This document shows positions 51,101 to 62,347 of a stretch of 64,000 bases of DNA, piece by piece; within the stretch, counting starts at the first letter, position 1, and each line of letters opens with the position of its first letter. Source of the DNA: Ampullaceana balthica (lineage: Eukaryota > Mollusca > Gastropoda > Lymnaeidae). The stretch covers positions 1,116,001 to 1,180,000 of the forward strand of contig CALYLW010000069.1 in the NCBI GenBank assembly GCA_944989445.1, written 5' to 3'. Under the pieces are notes generated by a model. The model was not told the origin of the DNA. It made no database searches and saw only the letters and a program-made list of their open reading frames with translations. The position numbers were made by a program, and so were the translations under genes.

Positions 51101-53075
51101 ATTACATCGTATTTAGGAAAAACTTATTAAAGAAAGACATTTCCCACAACCCCGTTTTTATTTTGAAAGGGGGATGACTCGTGATGCGATTTTTATTTCC
51201 ACCTTCAAGTCCTAAAATGGGGGAAGGCATAACTTTTAAGGGCTAAAACCAATTTTAATGAAGTAAAGTTATTCAGGTTCGAAAATTAAATAAGTATTCT
51301 GACTCCAAACCACTATATCGTACCCTTTAAGATAAAGTTTATTTTAAAGTTTATCAGATACCTTTTTCAATAGGATTAAAGTGCGCCGATGCGGTGATCG
51401 AACTCACTGCAAAAATGGTATCAAAATACTATGAAATTTTGTGGTAAACGTCACTGATGACGAGGAGCACTCTATTTTGAATATATATGACGTAGAACGC
51501 AAAAACAATGTTATCGCCGCTAAAGCTTAATAAAAAACGCCATGACAGTTTTTCCGTGAATTTACGACATGCGCAGATCGATGCGCGAATGAGTATCGAA
51601 GTACCTACTTTAGTCAATAGTTTGTATCTGTTACAATTAGATTGTCAATAGCTTCAATAGTATTATAGTGATCATAATATAATAATGGTCAATATTCATT
51701 AATGCATAGCAAATTTTCAATAGGCATTAATTTTGAAATAGAAAATATAGAATAAGCTGGTGATGGAGTGTGCCTAAATATTTGGCAAGACCTATAGGTA
51801 GAGGGGTCTAGTCCGAGGCATGTTTAATTTGCACGATGTGCAATGCACCATAGGCCTATAAGATTTTAAATATTTACAAAGCACATGGCGGTACTTTAGA
51901 GAATAATTTCTGCCATTATAGTTTCAAAAATATTCCCAATAGACTTTTAAAAATAGTTAAGTATTGGCTTTTGAGTTGACAGAGAGGGTGAGAAGTGGCC
52001 TAACATATTTTAGCTATAATAGAACGCACTGAATAATAATTATTCTTTTTCATTACAGAGTCTTGTCCAATTAAATTTTATGTATGAAAGTTAATAAAAA
52101 GTTACTTCATAATTATACAGAATAAAAATACAAAGTTGATTGCACTGGAACAGTTAATAAAAGTATAGTTTTATATCGGCTAAATCCGCAGTATTACTAA
52201 TTAATTAATTAATGATTAATCATTAACAAACGATATGCAAGTCCGCTCAGATTATTGCTAAAATGGATACAAATATAAGATTCCAGACACTTGAAAGACG
52301 GTTAAAATGACAATTGAATTTGTTCGACATTATTCTCACTGTCAAAATTTTAAAATTTAAAGTGAGAGTCAGTAACAGTGACTGTTAGTATTATTTGTTA
52401 ATTTTTATTATCATTTTTATATGCATTACCCAAGTCCAAGGCCTTTAGATAACGTTTGGCATCATTCTCACGGTCAAAACCGTGCGGCAGTGTGAATAAC
52501 GCTAGGCATTATCCGCACGGTTTACCGTGCAGATAATGTTGGGCATTATTCGCACTGCCAAAACCGTGCGAATAACACTTATGTTTAATAACGCTTAATA
52601 ATACCTTAAGTTTATGTAAGTTAGGACTCTTCCTGACATCTGTGACATATTTTCAAAAAAACTTGGTTTCAGGTAAAGATCACATGAAACAGGGAGTCTA
52701 GGTTAAACTAACTGAACAATACAAGTCTTGGCAAATTATATGCTTTAACATTACCACTACCGATATGTAAGTATTAATACATTTTAAATTAAACAGTAAT
52801 GAAAGTATAAGTCTAGAAAAAGTTACGAGAATTTATCATTTGTCAACTTTAAAGTCAGTGTATGGCATATAAATATTTATATGCAGAATATTTTTCATGT
52901 CTTTTAATATTATTATACAGAATTAAGTAGATGTAGTCTAATTATATTAAAAACTGTTTACATTTTCTTAATTTTTAATAGGTATGTAGTTATGTTATAC
53001 ATGTATAATTTCTGTAACAAAAGGAAAATTGTTATTTGTAATCATTTAGTTAATGATTTTTACTTGAAATTTCAG
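48128..53075. other. AT-rich interior of the large element
   Basis: No confident exon. Two diverged copies of a segment lie at about 49214-49405 and 51757-51925 (shared TAAATATTTGGCAAG and AAGATTTTAAATATTT, then CAAAGCACATGGC). GC-rich hairpins lie at 52450-52576 inside otherwise AT-rich DNA, one of them CATTATCCGCACGG paired with CCGTGCAGATAATG (52507-52538). A transposase or upstream exons could be hidden in small exons here; I could not identify any. Confidence 0.4.
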
Positions 53076-53653
53076 GTTCTGTCTTTTACAATAACAAAAG
53101 GGGAGGTCTTTGATAACAGAATGACCATTGCATACAATAAAAAGATGGATAACCACTTTAAGGTCTGTCATGAAAGGTGTTAAATTTGGATGTTTTCAAA
53201 TTGAATGTTTTGCTGATTTTAAGTTATATTATAAATAAGTATCAGTCTTAACAAAATTTATCAGTTTATAAATCATGGTAATATTTTTTGGTTCTAATGC
53301 CAGTTGAGATATTTAAACCATGTGTACATTTAAACGTTAGTTATAGATTTAACATTTATTTTTTATTATTAAGGTGTTGGTTAAGATTATTGTCACCCTA
53401 ATTTGGTCAAAACTAGATAATATATAATTTGTATTTTGGCTAAGACTAAATATCAATCAGAGCATTTAGATCTCTTACTAGCTGTGCAGTTATCAGATTT
53501 GTTTTAATCATAAAGTTCTTTTTTTTTCACTTTCCATTTCAGATAATAGAGAAATAAGGTGGTCTTTGATTACAGATTAGTCAAGGCGTACAATGTCACG
53601 ACGGATATAATACCAAGATAAAGTGTTCAATATTCGGACTTCATATTGAAATG
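53076..53653 (+). other. Two related exon-like segments
   Basis: 53076-53162 and 53543-53653 each follow a good acceptor (TTTCAG) and end at a plausible donor (AAG|GTCTGT and ATG|GTAAGT). They are diverged copies of one another and both encode VFDxR, then AYN in a matching frame. In the second, that frame splices in phase into the exon at 54220 but contains an in-frame TAA and starts with stops. They may be untranslated or decayed exons of the gene at 54220-56211. Confidence 0.4.
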
Positions 53654-54219
53654 GTAAGTTGATTTTATTTTGAAAGCTTATTTTTGTGATTATGTCATAA
53701 TTACACTTATTTAACATGTGAGATTGTATTCTGATTTTACTCTAGAGTGCTACAATATTTATGTTTTAAATCATAAGTAAAGTAAGTGGAAATAGCATCT
53801 TGTTTGTTAATTTAGATTTTGCTTACATATCGCCACCTTAGAATAACTGAAGGTTCTAATTCTATATGGCCCTACATAATATCAAATTTTCAAACGCCAA
53901 TATCTTGGTTTGACCAAAAGTTTACATAGAACCTTGTTATTCTAAGGTTAATATGTTTCATAGTTAAATTTTATTTTTATGTATTATTCTTTGTCCTACA
54001 TATCAGTAAAATTGGGGTTTGAGTAATTTCTATATATTAAAATATAAAATATTCTATTATCCCATCTCAATGACTCTACTTAATTTTATAGGGTTACACG
54101 TTTTATTGAAAGTTAAGTGAATATCTTCAAGTCAAAAAGTTCTTTGGGAGTGTATTACAGATACCCTTTGACTTTTGTTGTACCATGATTTGATTTGTAC
54201 TATTTCTTTTTTTTTAAAG

Positions 54220-56211
54220 CCTGCCAGCACTGGAGGAAATTGAAGAAAAATCTTTGCCCCCTACACCTCATCTAATTCTAAGGGGTATGTGAAATATTTA
54301 GTGAATTTAAACACTTTTTTTTTGGTTTCCTTTACGTTTTCACATTAATTTTTTAAAATAAAACTTGAAAAGTTGCTTTCATTTGAATACCCTTGTCTTA
54401 GGGTAAGACTTACATGGTTTTAATGTTTTGCACTAGTAAATTGTTATTTTGTTTCTAGGTAACAGTCTCATGGGAGTTGAGGACTGGATGCTTTCCATTG
54501 ATGGCAAAGTAGTCATCCATGCTGATGAGAATGATTTTCTAAAGGCTGTTGGTTGCCTCTGCGGTGCCTATTACACATTCAACATTAAATATGATACAGA
54601 AGCAATCTCAACTTTGGAGTTTTTGCAAAGGTTAGAAATTTATGTTTTCATATGTGATTAAATGTATTTGTAAATTTCATTTCAGAAGTATTTACTCTAA
54701 TTTTCCTTTTTTCCACAATTAATTTTCCCTCTATGAACAAGTTTTTAACTATCTGGTATGCGTCCCTCTCCGCCTTATGGTTGCAGATGTTAAGATTAAC
54801 TAGTAAAGGCTCTTTCCAGATTATATAGATAATTTTAACGTTTAATGCCCAAAAGCGAGGTAATGCGCGCCTTGTCTCTAATCCCAAAGCGCGGTAATGC
54901 GCGCCTCGATGGCACTCTTTAGTAATGAGATCATAAAAAAAAGAAATTCTTCATTTAGTGAGAGAAGCTTTAGTCGACTTCCGTAAATGGCGACGGTTGC
55001 CTTTGCTAGTGTTATCGCTCCATTCGCAAAGTTGTGCAGTGTTTTAATTTTTAAAAAATTTTCTTTTTTTTTGAAGATGTGATTTTGCTATGCTTTTTTG
55101 TAAATATAATAGTACTAAACTACAGATAAAATTAGTATTAAACTCAAGTCGGTCTTTTGGATACATAAAATAAACCATTCTTATCCTAAAAGATGAAGTC
55201 AGTATGATAATAATAATATAAATACATTTTCCGTAATTTTTTTAAATTGCATAACCAGTTGATCGCAATTAAAGGGAAATCCTTACGGGACTGAGGCGGA
55301 AGTTTACCGAAAACCTTATGGGGCTTTAAACGTTAATAAACTAAATTTTGTGTTGTCTTTTTCTACTTTGTCTTCTGAATCGTTTTCTTCTAGTCATGTT
55401 ATTATTGTTATACTTCTTTGTTGAAATCTTAGCCAAGGAGGTTTAGTATTCATTAACCCATCTATGTGTGCCCTTTTATTCAGCCAACAAGAAACTTATA
55501 GCAAAACTGTTTTTTGAGAAGCAGCTTTCTCTTGGAAGCTGAAATAACTAAGTTTTTTCACCAATTATTTAAAAATATTTTTTAAAGCTTTGTTATTACT
55601 TTTAATTTATCAAATTTTTCTTGCCCATTTTAAGAAAAACCTTCAATTTTTTTTTAATTAAAATATTTAAAAAAAAAGAATTTAAAAAAATTTAAAAAAA
55701 AATTATTATAAAAAAAAATTAAATTATTTTTAAAAGAAAATTAAAATTTAAAAAAAAATTAAAAAATTAAATTCATAAATCATTTTAAAAAATGTATATA
55801 TATAAAAAATTAATTAAATTTAAATTATGAAATGGTTTTAATTCTTTTCTTTTTTATTTTTTTTATGACAATGACTGGTTTTGTATTCAACCTTGGATGC
55901 TTTGTAATGCTCTGGTTGAACATGTAATTTTCAAAAACACTTACTGCTATCAATGTATTGTGTGTTTTTACATTTTAAGCTTTCCTTTAAATGTATTTTC
56001 AGTTACAGAATTTAATAAACCTGTTATTCCTTTCTTTTTCAATTAGGTGGATGCAAGATAAAAGAAAATGGCAGCAGCACACCCAGTAAAGGAAAAGCAA
56101 CAGAAGAAGGCGTTGGCAGAAAAGTTGCAAGCGTAATAAGAGATCTCTCAGACTTTGAATGTACACAAAGAGGAATGTTGATACTGTTATGACCTGAATG
56201 GACTTAATAAA
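54220..56211 (+). pseudogene. 3' exons of an uncharacterised multicopy gene carried in the large element
   Basis: Three spliced segments. Exon 54220-54284 (LPALEEIEEKSLPPTPHLIL) and exon 54459-54630 (VEDWMLSIDGKVVIHA, then FLKAVGCLCGAYYTFNIKY, then TLEFLQR) join in phase through a split Gly codon, with strong acceptors and GTATGT and GTTAGA donors. The last exon starts at 56047 after TTTTTCAATTAG. The domain resembles, from memory, the C-terminal end of a large family of uncharacterised animal proteins with a conserved GKVV...LFGxYYxFNxxYxxE...TLEFxQR core. In phase, the last exon gives only a short tail and stops at 56087. One base off, it reads GRKVASVIRDLSDFE, which fits the family better, so a frameshift or a missed small exon is likely. 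AATAAA lies at 56206-56211. No start codon is visible. The function is unknown. Confidence 0.6.
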
Positions 56212-56543
56212 AAAATGTATTAATTTTTAAAATACTTATCTCATTTTTTTGCGTCCAGTTTGTATTGCTTATTAGTAGCTAATGTTAAAACAAGGGCTGT
56301 ATTAATGAGGGTGGGGGGGGACTGCCCTAAAATGGAGGGGGGGTGTGGTTATCGTTTTTTTTTAAAATAACGTTAACTTAACGTTAACGGTATCCTAAGA
56401 GTTTACGGCATTCCGTCGTAAAATAACGGTTAAGCCAAAAACGATAAGTTATCGCTGCGGTAAGTTACCGTTAAAAGCGCTTAGTTAATGGCAGCTAGTA
56501 CACGATAACTTACTGTCGTTTTACGGTAAGATTTTTTACAGTG

Positions 56544-57388
56544 CGTGTTTTTCTATTCAAATGACTTAATTAATGTATAATTATATAGATTTGTACCGCG
56601 TTTTTTAAACAAACTGACTAGCTATATATAGATATGCACCGCTTTTTCTAAACAAATGACTAGCTATATATAGATCTGTATTACGTTTTTTCTATACAAA
56701 TGAATAGATATGTAACAGTTTTTTTTCTCCTCTTTTCAATAGACTGTATTTCAATACAATGGTTTTTTACCGAGAGAAGTGGTGTTCATGTCAATGTGTG
56801 TTTTAAATGAATCCCTCCGGGTGTTCCCGCCCCTTCCCCCGCACACACACACACCCTCACACCCCTTTGTTTTGTTGCAGATAACCGTTACAGTCTTTGG
56901 TTGCCGATGACAGGTTCAGATGTTCTCTGAAACGGTAGACCTGAGGTGCCCCCCACCTCCCTCCCCCTTCCCCATCTCCACCGTGCCTACAGTTAATCTG
57001 GTGTCATCGTTCACCTGTCGGTAGCTGCATCGTCTTGGTCCACAATAAAAATATAGAACGAATAATTAGGATAATCCCAGTTCCTCCATCCCTTACCCCG
57101 CTCCGCAGACACCAACACCTGGGCCGAGAGTTTATCGGAAGATTTCATTAGGTGATTTCTTACTCCACCGGGGAACCAGGGAATGCATCATTCTGCACGA
57201 CGCTGGGCTTGAAAACACTTTTTCAGTTCAACAATCTGATGGGTTGTAGTTTAATGTGACAGCCCCCTGATCATAAATGGGATTCCGACAACCCATCTCC
57301 CTAACCAACCCACTTCACCCCACCCCCACCCCTAAAACACCGGGGAAATGAAGGGATGAGGTATAATAGCGCATTACCAAATTATATA
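56544..57388 (+). repeat. Right copy of the 845-bp direct duplication
   Basis: Starts directly after the terminal ACAGTG of the 9.5-kb element with CGTGTTTTTCTATTCAAATG and ends ACCAAATTATATA at 57388, where unique sequence resumes. Same orientation and about 99% identical to 46151-46994. Confidence 0.95.
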
Positions 57389-57577
57389 TGAAACGGCTTC
57401 TTCGGGGGAAAAAAAAGTATGGCAGTGGAATAAATTCCGAGAAATCAAATATTCCATGAAACGATCTGTTTCAATTGGGTAAGACCACGAGATAAGCCCA
57501 GTGGTGAGTTTCATAGTGAATAAAGCCAGGATGTATCTCATTCATGCCCTGTAAAAACATCTTTCACGGCTTTAGAC

Positions 57578-57773
57578 CAGGGGTCTCCAAACTTTTCTGC
57601 CGGAGGGCCGCATTAACTGTCAAACATCAGTTTGCGGGCCGACTAAACACAGTTTCGTGGTAAACTATAGGGAAAAATAGTATCTTTTTTGGAGGCTAAA
57701 AGGTCTCCAGGGGCCGGATGAGAGGGCCCCGAGGGCCGGATCTGGCCAGGGGGCCGTAGTTTGGAGACCCCTG
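57578..57773. mobile_element. hAT MITE, 196 bp, with perfect 8-bp duplication
   Basis: Ends CAGGGGTCTCCAAACTTTTC and CGTAGTTTGGAGACCCCTG are inverted repeats of about 16 bp. CTTTAGAC lies immediately outside both (57570-57577 and 57774-57781). GGGCCG-rich subterminal regions are typical of the group. Confidence 0.95.
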
Positions 57774-57781
57774 CTTTAGAC

Positions 57782-58160
57782 GATGGCGAAGTCCATCTTA
57801 TCACAGTAAGGTGTATGTAACACGCTGATATAGATCTAACTATTCCTAGATGTCTTCTAGTTGTACACATGCTGCATGGGGGTAAACTGGCCAAATGTGG
57901 ATTGTTGACTTGTTATATGTTGTCTGGTGGGTGAAGATTTTGTTGTTGACATGGTATGTGTTCTCCGACAAATTCAACTATGTTTTTGGCTGTTCTATTA
58001 ACTTTATGTACTACCTAGAACTTATTCGAAGAGACATTATGTCACAAATATACAGACGTTCGTAAGACTATGATGTGCAGTACCGGATACTGTCTTGGTG
58101 GATCTTTAATAGGTTATGAATAGCCTACAGTTTTAAATAGGCCAAGTCCACACTAATACC
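57782..58160. other. Noncoding stretch
   Basis: No recognised feature. Confidence 0.4.
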
Positions 58161-58434
58161 CATGACAACATATGACTTGGGATGAGTGAGTTGACATGAC
58201 AACAAATGACTTGGGGTGACTGGGTGGATATGACAACATATGACTTGGGGTGACTGGGTGGACATGACAACATATGACTTGGGATGACTGGGTGGACATG
58301 ACAACATTTGACTTTGGATGACTGGTTGGACAGGACAACATATGACTTTGGATGACTGGGTGGACATGACAACATGTGACTTGAGATGACTGGGTGGACA
58401 TGACAACATATGACTTGGGATGACTGGGTGGATA
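58161..58434. repeat. 34-bp minisatellite, 8 copies
   Basis: CATGACAACATATGACTTGG plus GATGACTGGGTGGA, repeated with a few substitutions. Unrelated to the 34-bp unit at the window start. Confidence 0.95.
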
Positions 58435-60034
58435 TTATGCAAACAGAAATAAGGCCACATGCACTATCATAGGACCCGGCACAGTTTGTGTACCACTTTC
58501 TTAGACTTACCTGCTTGACCTATCATGGAGTCTATGAGTCCATTTCGTGAGTACTACTGTCTGAGACTTACCTGCTTGACCCATCATGGATTCCGAAGAG
58601 AAAGCAGCTTTGATGACGCCATAAAAACACATTTTGATCGGTGGTGGTCGGGGTGGGTCGGGGTGGGTGGGGGTGGCATCTGACACCGGAAGAATGATTT
58701 AAAGCCAATAATTAGAAAGGGGCCATAAGTACGATGGATGCTCCAGACTATCAGATATGAGAGGAATTGAGTTCTCCACCCCCTCACCCCCGCCCCCCGC
58801 CCCAGCATCCCTCTCACGTCTGCTGGCGGATGTCACGTGTCATAAATGCTGATGACGTCTGCGGGCGAGGGCGGGTTACGATATTGAGATGAATTGCGCG
58901 CGAGGAGAGCAGACGATGAAAAGAATATTTTGTTATCCTTGTTGAAATATTGTAGACATTGAGTTAATATAAATTATTTATTTATTCCGTTTTTTTTATT
59001 GATAGTTTATTACATGTCGCATTACGAACAAAAAATTCTAAACGGATTTGTTATTTGTATTAATTTTTTTATGTGTATATAGCTGAGGATCATGGAAATA
59101 AAATGACATTGAAAATGACATATATATGATGGAGCACAATACAGGAAAGGGAAAGGAGATTGGCGATATAATCAATTAAACAAAAGATCAGACGTGGAGA
59201 ATTGAAGATAAACATTTGACCGAGTGCACTTGAAAGGTTTTCATGGTAATAGCTTATAAATATTCTTGGAATTCAATCATTAGACCACGTGAATAGCGCG
59301 TTTGGAGGTGTATCTATAAAACATTTTTGTGTCGATCTCAAACTTTATGGATATTTATGTTTCTACAACATCTATTATAATTTCACTTTTTTTTTCTCTC
59401 TCTGATCATATTGTTCTCTCCTCCTTTCTATCGCAGCCTATCCCTACCACTCGTTCTGCGTTTTTAAAACATTCTTTTACCCTCCCATGCGAGTAAAGTA
59501 GTTTTGTCAGGCGTACCTCCCAACCTCCCCCCACCCCACCCCACAACCCCGGAAAAAAACGCCCTCTTTAAGCCTCGTAAGATTACCATTCATCTTCAGT
59601 GAATTGATCACCTTTCGAGGGCTGTGAAATAAAAAGACAAAAGGAATTAAAAGCGATCGCTCCTGACAACTTAACATCTTATTCACGCGCGGGCACGCAG
59701 TGCCTGGGTGAACTCACCCAAGGATATTTATGCCTGGCTACACGAGGGACCCAAATTGAAGGTAAACACCCACAGATTCCTGCAGGGGGGGGGGAATATC
59801 CTCGCAAGTTTGTGAGCCTCGTCAGGATGCCCGTAATTACGAGCGCTGTTAAGTGGGATGGTTGTACGAGGATGCAGCGAGGGCAGAATGGGGTTTTAAA
59901 AATGAGGGATTGCGAATTTAAAAAAAAATATATTACAATACCAATTCAAAGAATGCAAGTCCGGCTCTTTATTGGTTTCAAACCTTGTCTGTTGACGTCT
60001 GCTCAAGATTATACAGCACTCAGGTTGACAAAGG
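58435..60034. other. Noncoding stretch
   Basis: Two short related segments lie near 58500-58530 and 58562-58592 (CTTAGACTTACCTGCTTGAC and GAGACTTACCTGCTTGAC). Otherwise no recognised feature. The open frame at 59812-60039 has no family resemblance except that its end adjoins the LINE fragment. Confidence 0.4.
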
Positions 60035-60200
60035 GATAAAAACACTTTTCTTGTTCTATATGCCAGAACAAATACAAATCCTACTTCTTCACGCCTGAAA
60101 TTCGGGCAATGAATGGGTTGCTTAAATAAACCATGGAAAGCGTAGGACGCAATGGTCTTCTGCATATAAGGATTATCTGCATGCTTATAAGATACGATAA
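60035..60200 (+). pseudogene. Second LINE ORF2 C-terminal remnant with 3' tail
   Basis: Starts DKNTFLVLYARTNT, then is frameshifted by small deletions compared with 11703-11858, but keeps GAATTCGGGC-like and AATGGGTTGC blocks at DNA level. The tail shares GCGTAGGACGCAAT and TCTTCTG and ends in GATACGATAAGATATAAT. More decayed than the copy at 11.7 kb. Confidence 0.65.
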
Positions 60201-61732
60201 GATATAATCCTAGATTTTGGGAGTTTATTTTTTTTTAAAGTTTTAAAGAGAGTTTTCGTATTTCGGAATGGTTATCAACCACATAACCAAAAGATTCCAC
60301 AGCGCGAACTTTGAAGAAAAAGATCAACACGTCAATTAGTTTTGGGATTTAGAAATTCGCGTGAGTTTAATAGGACAATAATTTTGCCCTGAATGCTATA
60401 AGAAAGCATAATACTTAAAATTGAGATTTCTCTGTGTGTGTGTGGGGGGGGGTAGGGAGGGAGATTTGTTTGTGGGTGGGGGGGAGGGGGAAGATGGATT
60501 GCATACGACATGAAAACAGGTTTACTGGAAATATTTCAAGCAGTAAGAAAGATTAGAAGCAGACGCGAGTATTGCAAGTTATTGTTTGAACATATGCGTT
60601 CTTTCTTAGAGGCTCTGATTTGAAACAGACATCATAATCCTACACCGAGCATCGTTTCTGTAACTTTGGCTATTTAACACCTATTGTATGGTTTACATTG
60701 TTCACAATGTTTTAAAATAATTATCAGACTTCGTAATTGATAGCCCATGTGACAAAGGGATAATGGAATAGTCGTATTCGCTTCTTTTAACACATGCGTA
60801 GTCGACAAGGAAATGGCTGTGTCGATTTATAATTATTATTATTATTATTTATTTACATTTTAACTGTAAATTATTTTAAAAATTCAATTTTTGAAATACA
60901 CAATATCGATTCATAGTTATATTTTAATATTTTGCTAATTTTTTACCCCGGGTTAAAAATAACCAATATCAGTTGTTAACATCACCCAGCAGTCGAACAG
61001 GAATTCGTTAACAAAACAATCCGGCTCATAATGCACGAGTTATTCCCTCTCCCTTCACATTTTGTGCCGACGTCTTTATACCGCCTTCCCGTGTGAGCGG
61101 TGATAGATCCCCAACCATTACGGCGGTCGGCGGACTTCCAAGCGGTCCGCTTGTTTACGACCGCCGATTGGACTCCACATTGATGCCCTCCTGTCTTTGT
61201 GGCATCAAAGTGAAATCGCTAACCGTGGATACCTGCAAAAGCGATCAGCAGCCGACGCATACTAGAATCCCCGGGCTGAAATTGCTTTACTGGTCCTACT
61301 CGTAAACTACACAAGTTAGCAGCTGAAAAACGCCTTCTTTTTTTTTCTTTCTCTCTCTCGTCCCCCCACCCTCGCCAATTCCTCGTCGATACAGTCTGTG
61401 AAAGATTGCGGCAAATATGCTTTTGAAAAACGAGCATCGCGGTGCGCGTTAGTTCTTCCCTGGAGGTCACGAGCAGACAGCGGGCAAGATTGCTAGTTCC
61501 TAAGAAATGTTCCTTGTTCAGAGAATTTGTGAAATCGCTTTCCGCGGCTCGTAATTGGGTTTTTGTTGATAATTAAGACCATGCTCGTTAGCCCTGTAAT
61601 CATATTGGAATTATTCGCCCCTGTTTGTTATAACGGGCCCGGGTGCTCAACCGTCGGTGTGTTGTTAATTTTGTAGTGACCTGCCAAGTTGTAGTTCATT
61701 AATCTCTTCTTTGAAGATCAGAATCTTGGTCC
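60201..61732. other. Noncoding stretch
   Basis: Simple GT/G-rich run at about 60432-60490; short (ATT)n near 60833-60850. The region 61020-61660 is GC-balanced and repeat-free, a candidate conserved noncoding element by composition only. Confidence 0.35.
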
Positions 61733-61964
61733 TCAAATGATCATGATTAGAACGTGCGGGGGTGTCTGTCCTCAAATGATCATGATTAGAACGTGCGGGG
61801 GTATCTGTCCTCAAATAATCATGATTAGAACGTGCGGGGGTATCTGTCCTCAAATAATCATGATTAGAACGTGCGGGGGTATCTGTCCTCAAATAATCAT
61901 GATTAGTATGTGCGGGGTTATCTGTCCTCAAATAATCATGATTAGTATGTGCGGGGGTTATCGC
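61733..61964. repeat. 39-bp minisatellite, 6 copies
   Basis: Units contain CCTCAAATAATCATGATTAG and AACGTGCGGGGGTATCTGT. The last two units have TATGTGC in place of AACGTGC. Confidence 0.95.
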
Positions 61965-62074
61965 TAACAAGGTTAATACCTAGTTACTGGGGTAAACGCT
62001 GCAAGTGTATAATGATATGAAACCTGGGTAACAACACATGGTTGCTTGGAACTGAAGAAACGGTTTTATGTTGA

Positions 62075-62347
62075 TAACATAACGTCACCACACTAGGGCA
62101 CTAGGAAATCTTTATTACATGATGTCATTACACTAGGGGACAAAGAAAACTTGATTTCACTATAGGGAACTACGAAATCTTGATTACATGATGTCATTAC
62201 ACTAGGGGACAAAGAAAAATTGATTTCACTGTAGGGAACTACGAAATCTTCTATTACACGATGTCCTTACACTAGGGGACAAAGAAAACTTGATTTCACT
62301 ACAGGGAACTACGAAATCTTTATTGCATGACGTCACCACACTAGGTA
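62075..62347. repeat. Tandem repeat of about 69 bp, 3-4 copies
   Basis: Units contain ATTACATGATGTCATTACAC, then TAGGGGACAAAGAAAACTTG and AGGGAACTACGAAATCTT. The outer copies are partial. Confidence 0.9.

Larger units (their letters stand above)
46995..56543. mobile_element. 9.5-kb terminal-inverted-repeat element between 845-bp direct repeats
   Basis: Starts CACTGTAAAAAAT (46995-47007) and ends ATTTTTTACAGTG (56531-56543), a perfect 13-bp inverted repeat. The CACTG start resembles EnSpm/CACTA-type elements, but those make 2-3 bp duplications and none is seen here (ATA at left, CGT at right). The last 200 bp carry repeated palindromic motifs such as ACGATAAGTTATCG and GGTAAGTTACCG, like subterminal transposase-binding repeats. 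The interior is AT-rich, with a nested hAT element near the left end and gene exons near the right end. No transposase was recognised, so it may be non-autonomous or an undescribed type. Confidence 0.75.

Noticed and set aside
50956..51177. 73-codon frame within the large element
   Set aside because: AT-driven composition (I, N, K, L rich), no domain, no splice context.
46995..56543. Polinton/Maverick
   Set aside because: The length is plausible, but inverted ends are only 13 bp, there is no 6-bp duplication, and no polymerase, integrase or capsid gene was recognised.
46151..57388. Haplotype duplication artefact as the simple explanation of the 845-bp repeats
   Set aside because: A false join of an inserted and an empty allele would not be expected to break exactly at both inverted ends. 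It is not fully excluded without reads, so it is kept as a refutation test.
61665..61970. 101-codon frame with NHDYLRTDTPAR repeats
   Set aside because: It arises from the 39-bp tandem repeat.
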